Shown here: positions 6,232 through 7,009 of the stretch, piece by piece
Layout: the number at the start of each line of letters is the position of its first letter
How positions within the stretch are numbered: position 1 is the first letter of the stretch
From: Mariprofundaceae bacterium
GTDB taxonomy: Bacteria > Pseudomonadota > Zetaproteobacteria > Mariprofundales > Mariprofundaceae
Direction of reading: 5' to 3'
Length of the DNA: 7,009 nt
NCBI GenBank assembly: GCA_015488125.1
Contig: WFOJ01000117.1
Coordinates: 1-7,009 of the forward strand
Translations under genes and position numbers: made by a program
Notes under the pieces: model-generated
Seen by the model: only the letters and a program-made list of their open reading frames with translations
Database searches by the model: none
What the model was told of the DNA's origin: nothing

Positions 6232-7009
6232 TCAGATTTTACTGTTGCGCTGACGCAGGTAATGATCGGCGATCACCAGCAGCATCATGGCCTCAGCAAT
6301 CGGAACGGCACGAATACCGACGCAGGGGTCGTGCCTTCCCTTGGTAATAACATCGACTTCCTGACCACGAATATCAATGCTGGGGCGCGGTCGGGTAATG
6401 GACGATGTGGGTTTAAGCGCTATTCGCACTTCCAGATCACAACCATTGCTGATACCGCCTAACACACCTCCAGCATGATTGCTGACAAAGCCCGTGCGAC
6501 GAATCGGATCGCCAAACATCGATCCTCTGGCTTCAACACAGGCAAAGCCATCGCCTACTTCCACCGCCTTCACCGCCGGAATACTCATCATCGCCTTGGC
6601 CAAATCGGCATCCAGTCGGTCAAACACAGGTTCGCCCAGGCCAACAGGCACACCGCTGGCCCGTACACGCACCGCTGCGCCAATGGAATCCCCCTGACGA
6701 CGAATATCATCCATCAATTCAGCCATGGCTTCAGCAGCTTCGGCATCGGGGCAGAAAAAAGCATTACGATTAATTTCCTCGCGATCAAAGCGCGTCGGGT
6801 CAGCACGCACACTGCCGATTTGTTCAACCCAGCCATACACCTCAAGTCCTTGCGCGGTCAGCATTTTACGGGCAATCGCACCGGCGGCAACGCGCATCGC
6901 TGTTTCCCTGGCCGAAGCACGCCCACCACCACGATAATCACGGATGCCATATTTGTGGAAATAGGTAAAATCAGCATGACCAGGGCGGAACTGCTCGGCA
7001 ATCGCGCCA
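6232..7009 (-). CDS. aroC: Chorismate synthase (5' end outside window)
   Basis: AroC is the last enzyme of the common shikimate pathway: it converts 5-enolpyruvylshikimate-3-phosphate to chorismate with reduced FMN as a non-consumed cofactor, in the cytosol. Chorismate feeds aromatic amino acids, folate and quinones. Seen directly: 258 residues are visible, ending in a TGA at 6232-6234; about 100 N-terminal residues lie beyond the right edge, compared with the family's roughly 360. Fragment residues 8-16 read RPGHADFTY. GGGRASARETA at 27-37 is the second family signature, with Ala where the commonest form has Ser (GGRSSARETA). LGEPVFDRLDADLA at about 124-137, NHAGGVLGGISNG at 177-189 and GRHDPCVGIRAVPIAEA at 224-240 (third signature) are all intact. 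The C-terminus closely resembles the short proteobacterial type. As the first visible gene it heads the cluster; any promoter would be outside the window. Confidence 0.98.
   Translation of the reverse strand, partial: GAIAEQFRPGHADFTYFHKYGIRDYRGGGRASARETAMRVAAGAIARKMLTAQGLEVYGWVEQIGSVRADPTRFDREEINRNAFFCPDAEAAEAMAELMDDIRRQGDSIGAAVRVRASGVPVGLGEPVFDRLDADLAKAMMSIPAVKAVEVGDGFACVEARGSMFGDPIRRTGFVSNHAGGVLGGISNGCDLEVRIALKPTSSITRPRPSIDIRGQEVDVITKGRHDPCVGIRAVPIAEAMMLLVIADHYLRQRNSKI

Noticed and set aside
1..7009. tRNA, rRNA, CRISPR array, insertion sequence or phage genes
   Set aside because: Coding genes with family motifs fill nearly the whole window. I saw no regularly spaced repeats, terminal inverted repeats or transposase-like frames.

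Overview
All seven genes in this window lie on the minus strand and are packed almost end to end, so the window reads from right to left as one probable transcription unit. In order of transcription they are: chorismate synthase (aroC, 5' part outside the window), a PpiD-type membrane-anchored periplasmic folding factor, a short unrecognised Trp-rich membrane protein, the LPS-export permease LptG, the inner-membrane protein YciB, the rRNA/tRNA methyltransferase RlmN, and a Baeyer-Villiger-type flavin monooxygenase whose 3' end is cut by the left edge. The junctions are 22 nt, 24 nt, a 1-nt TAATG overlap, 25 nt, a 4-nt ATGA overlap and 62 nt. No stretch longer than 62 nt lacks a gene. I see no RNA gene, insertion sequence, CRISPR array or clear intrinsic terminator.

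The organism is a diderm (Gram-negative) bacterium, most likely a proteobacterium. LptG implies lipopolysaccharide export, and PpiD, YciB and the AroC C-terminus closely resemble the proteobacterial (especially gammaproteobacterial) versions as I remember them. Base composition looks moderate, in the low to mid 50s percent GC by eye. The gene order is not the Escherichia order, where these genes lie at separate loci, so I do not assign a class.

Functionally, the middle of the cluster (PpiD, the small membrane protein, LptG, YciB) is about envelope biogenesis: folding of exported proteins, transport of LPS out of the inner membrane, and an inner-membrane protein linked to cell-envelope integrity. 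AroC at the head makes chorismate, and RlmN near the tail methylates A2503 of 23S rRNA and A37 of some tRNAs. These are housekeeping roles that may simply share transcription. The final gene is the metabolic outlier. It carries both sequence fingerprints of type I Baeyer-Villiger monooxygenases and follows the largest gap, which holds a perfect 7-bp inverted repeat overlapping an 8-bp direct repeat.

I found no clear previously undescribed system. The points most worth a second look are the unrecognised Trp-rich membrane protein coupled to lptG, the absence of an adjacent lptF, the monooxygenase attached to a housekeeping cluster, and the repeat structure in front of it.
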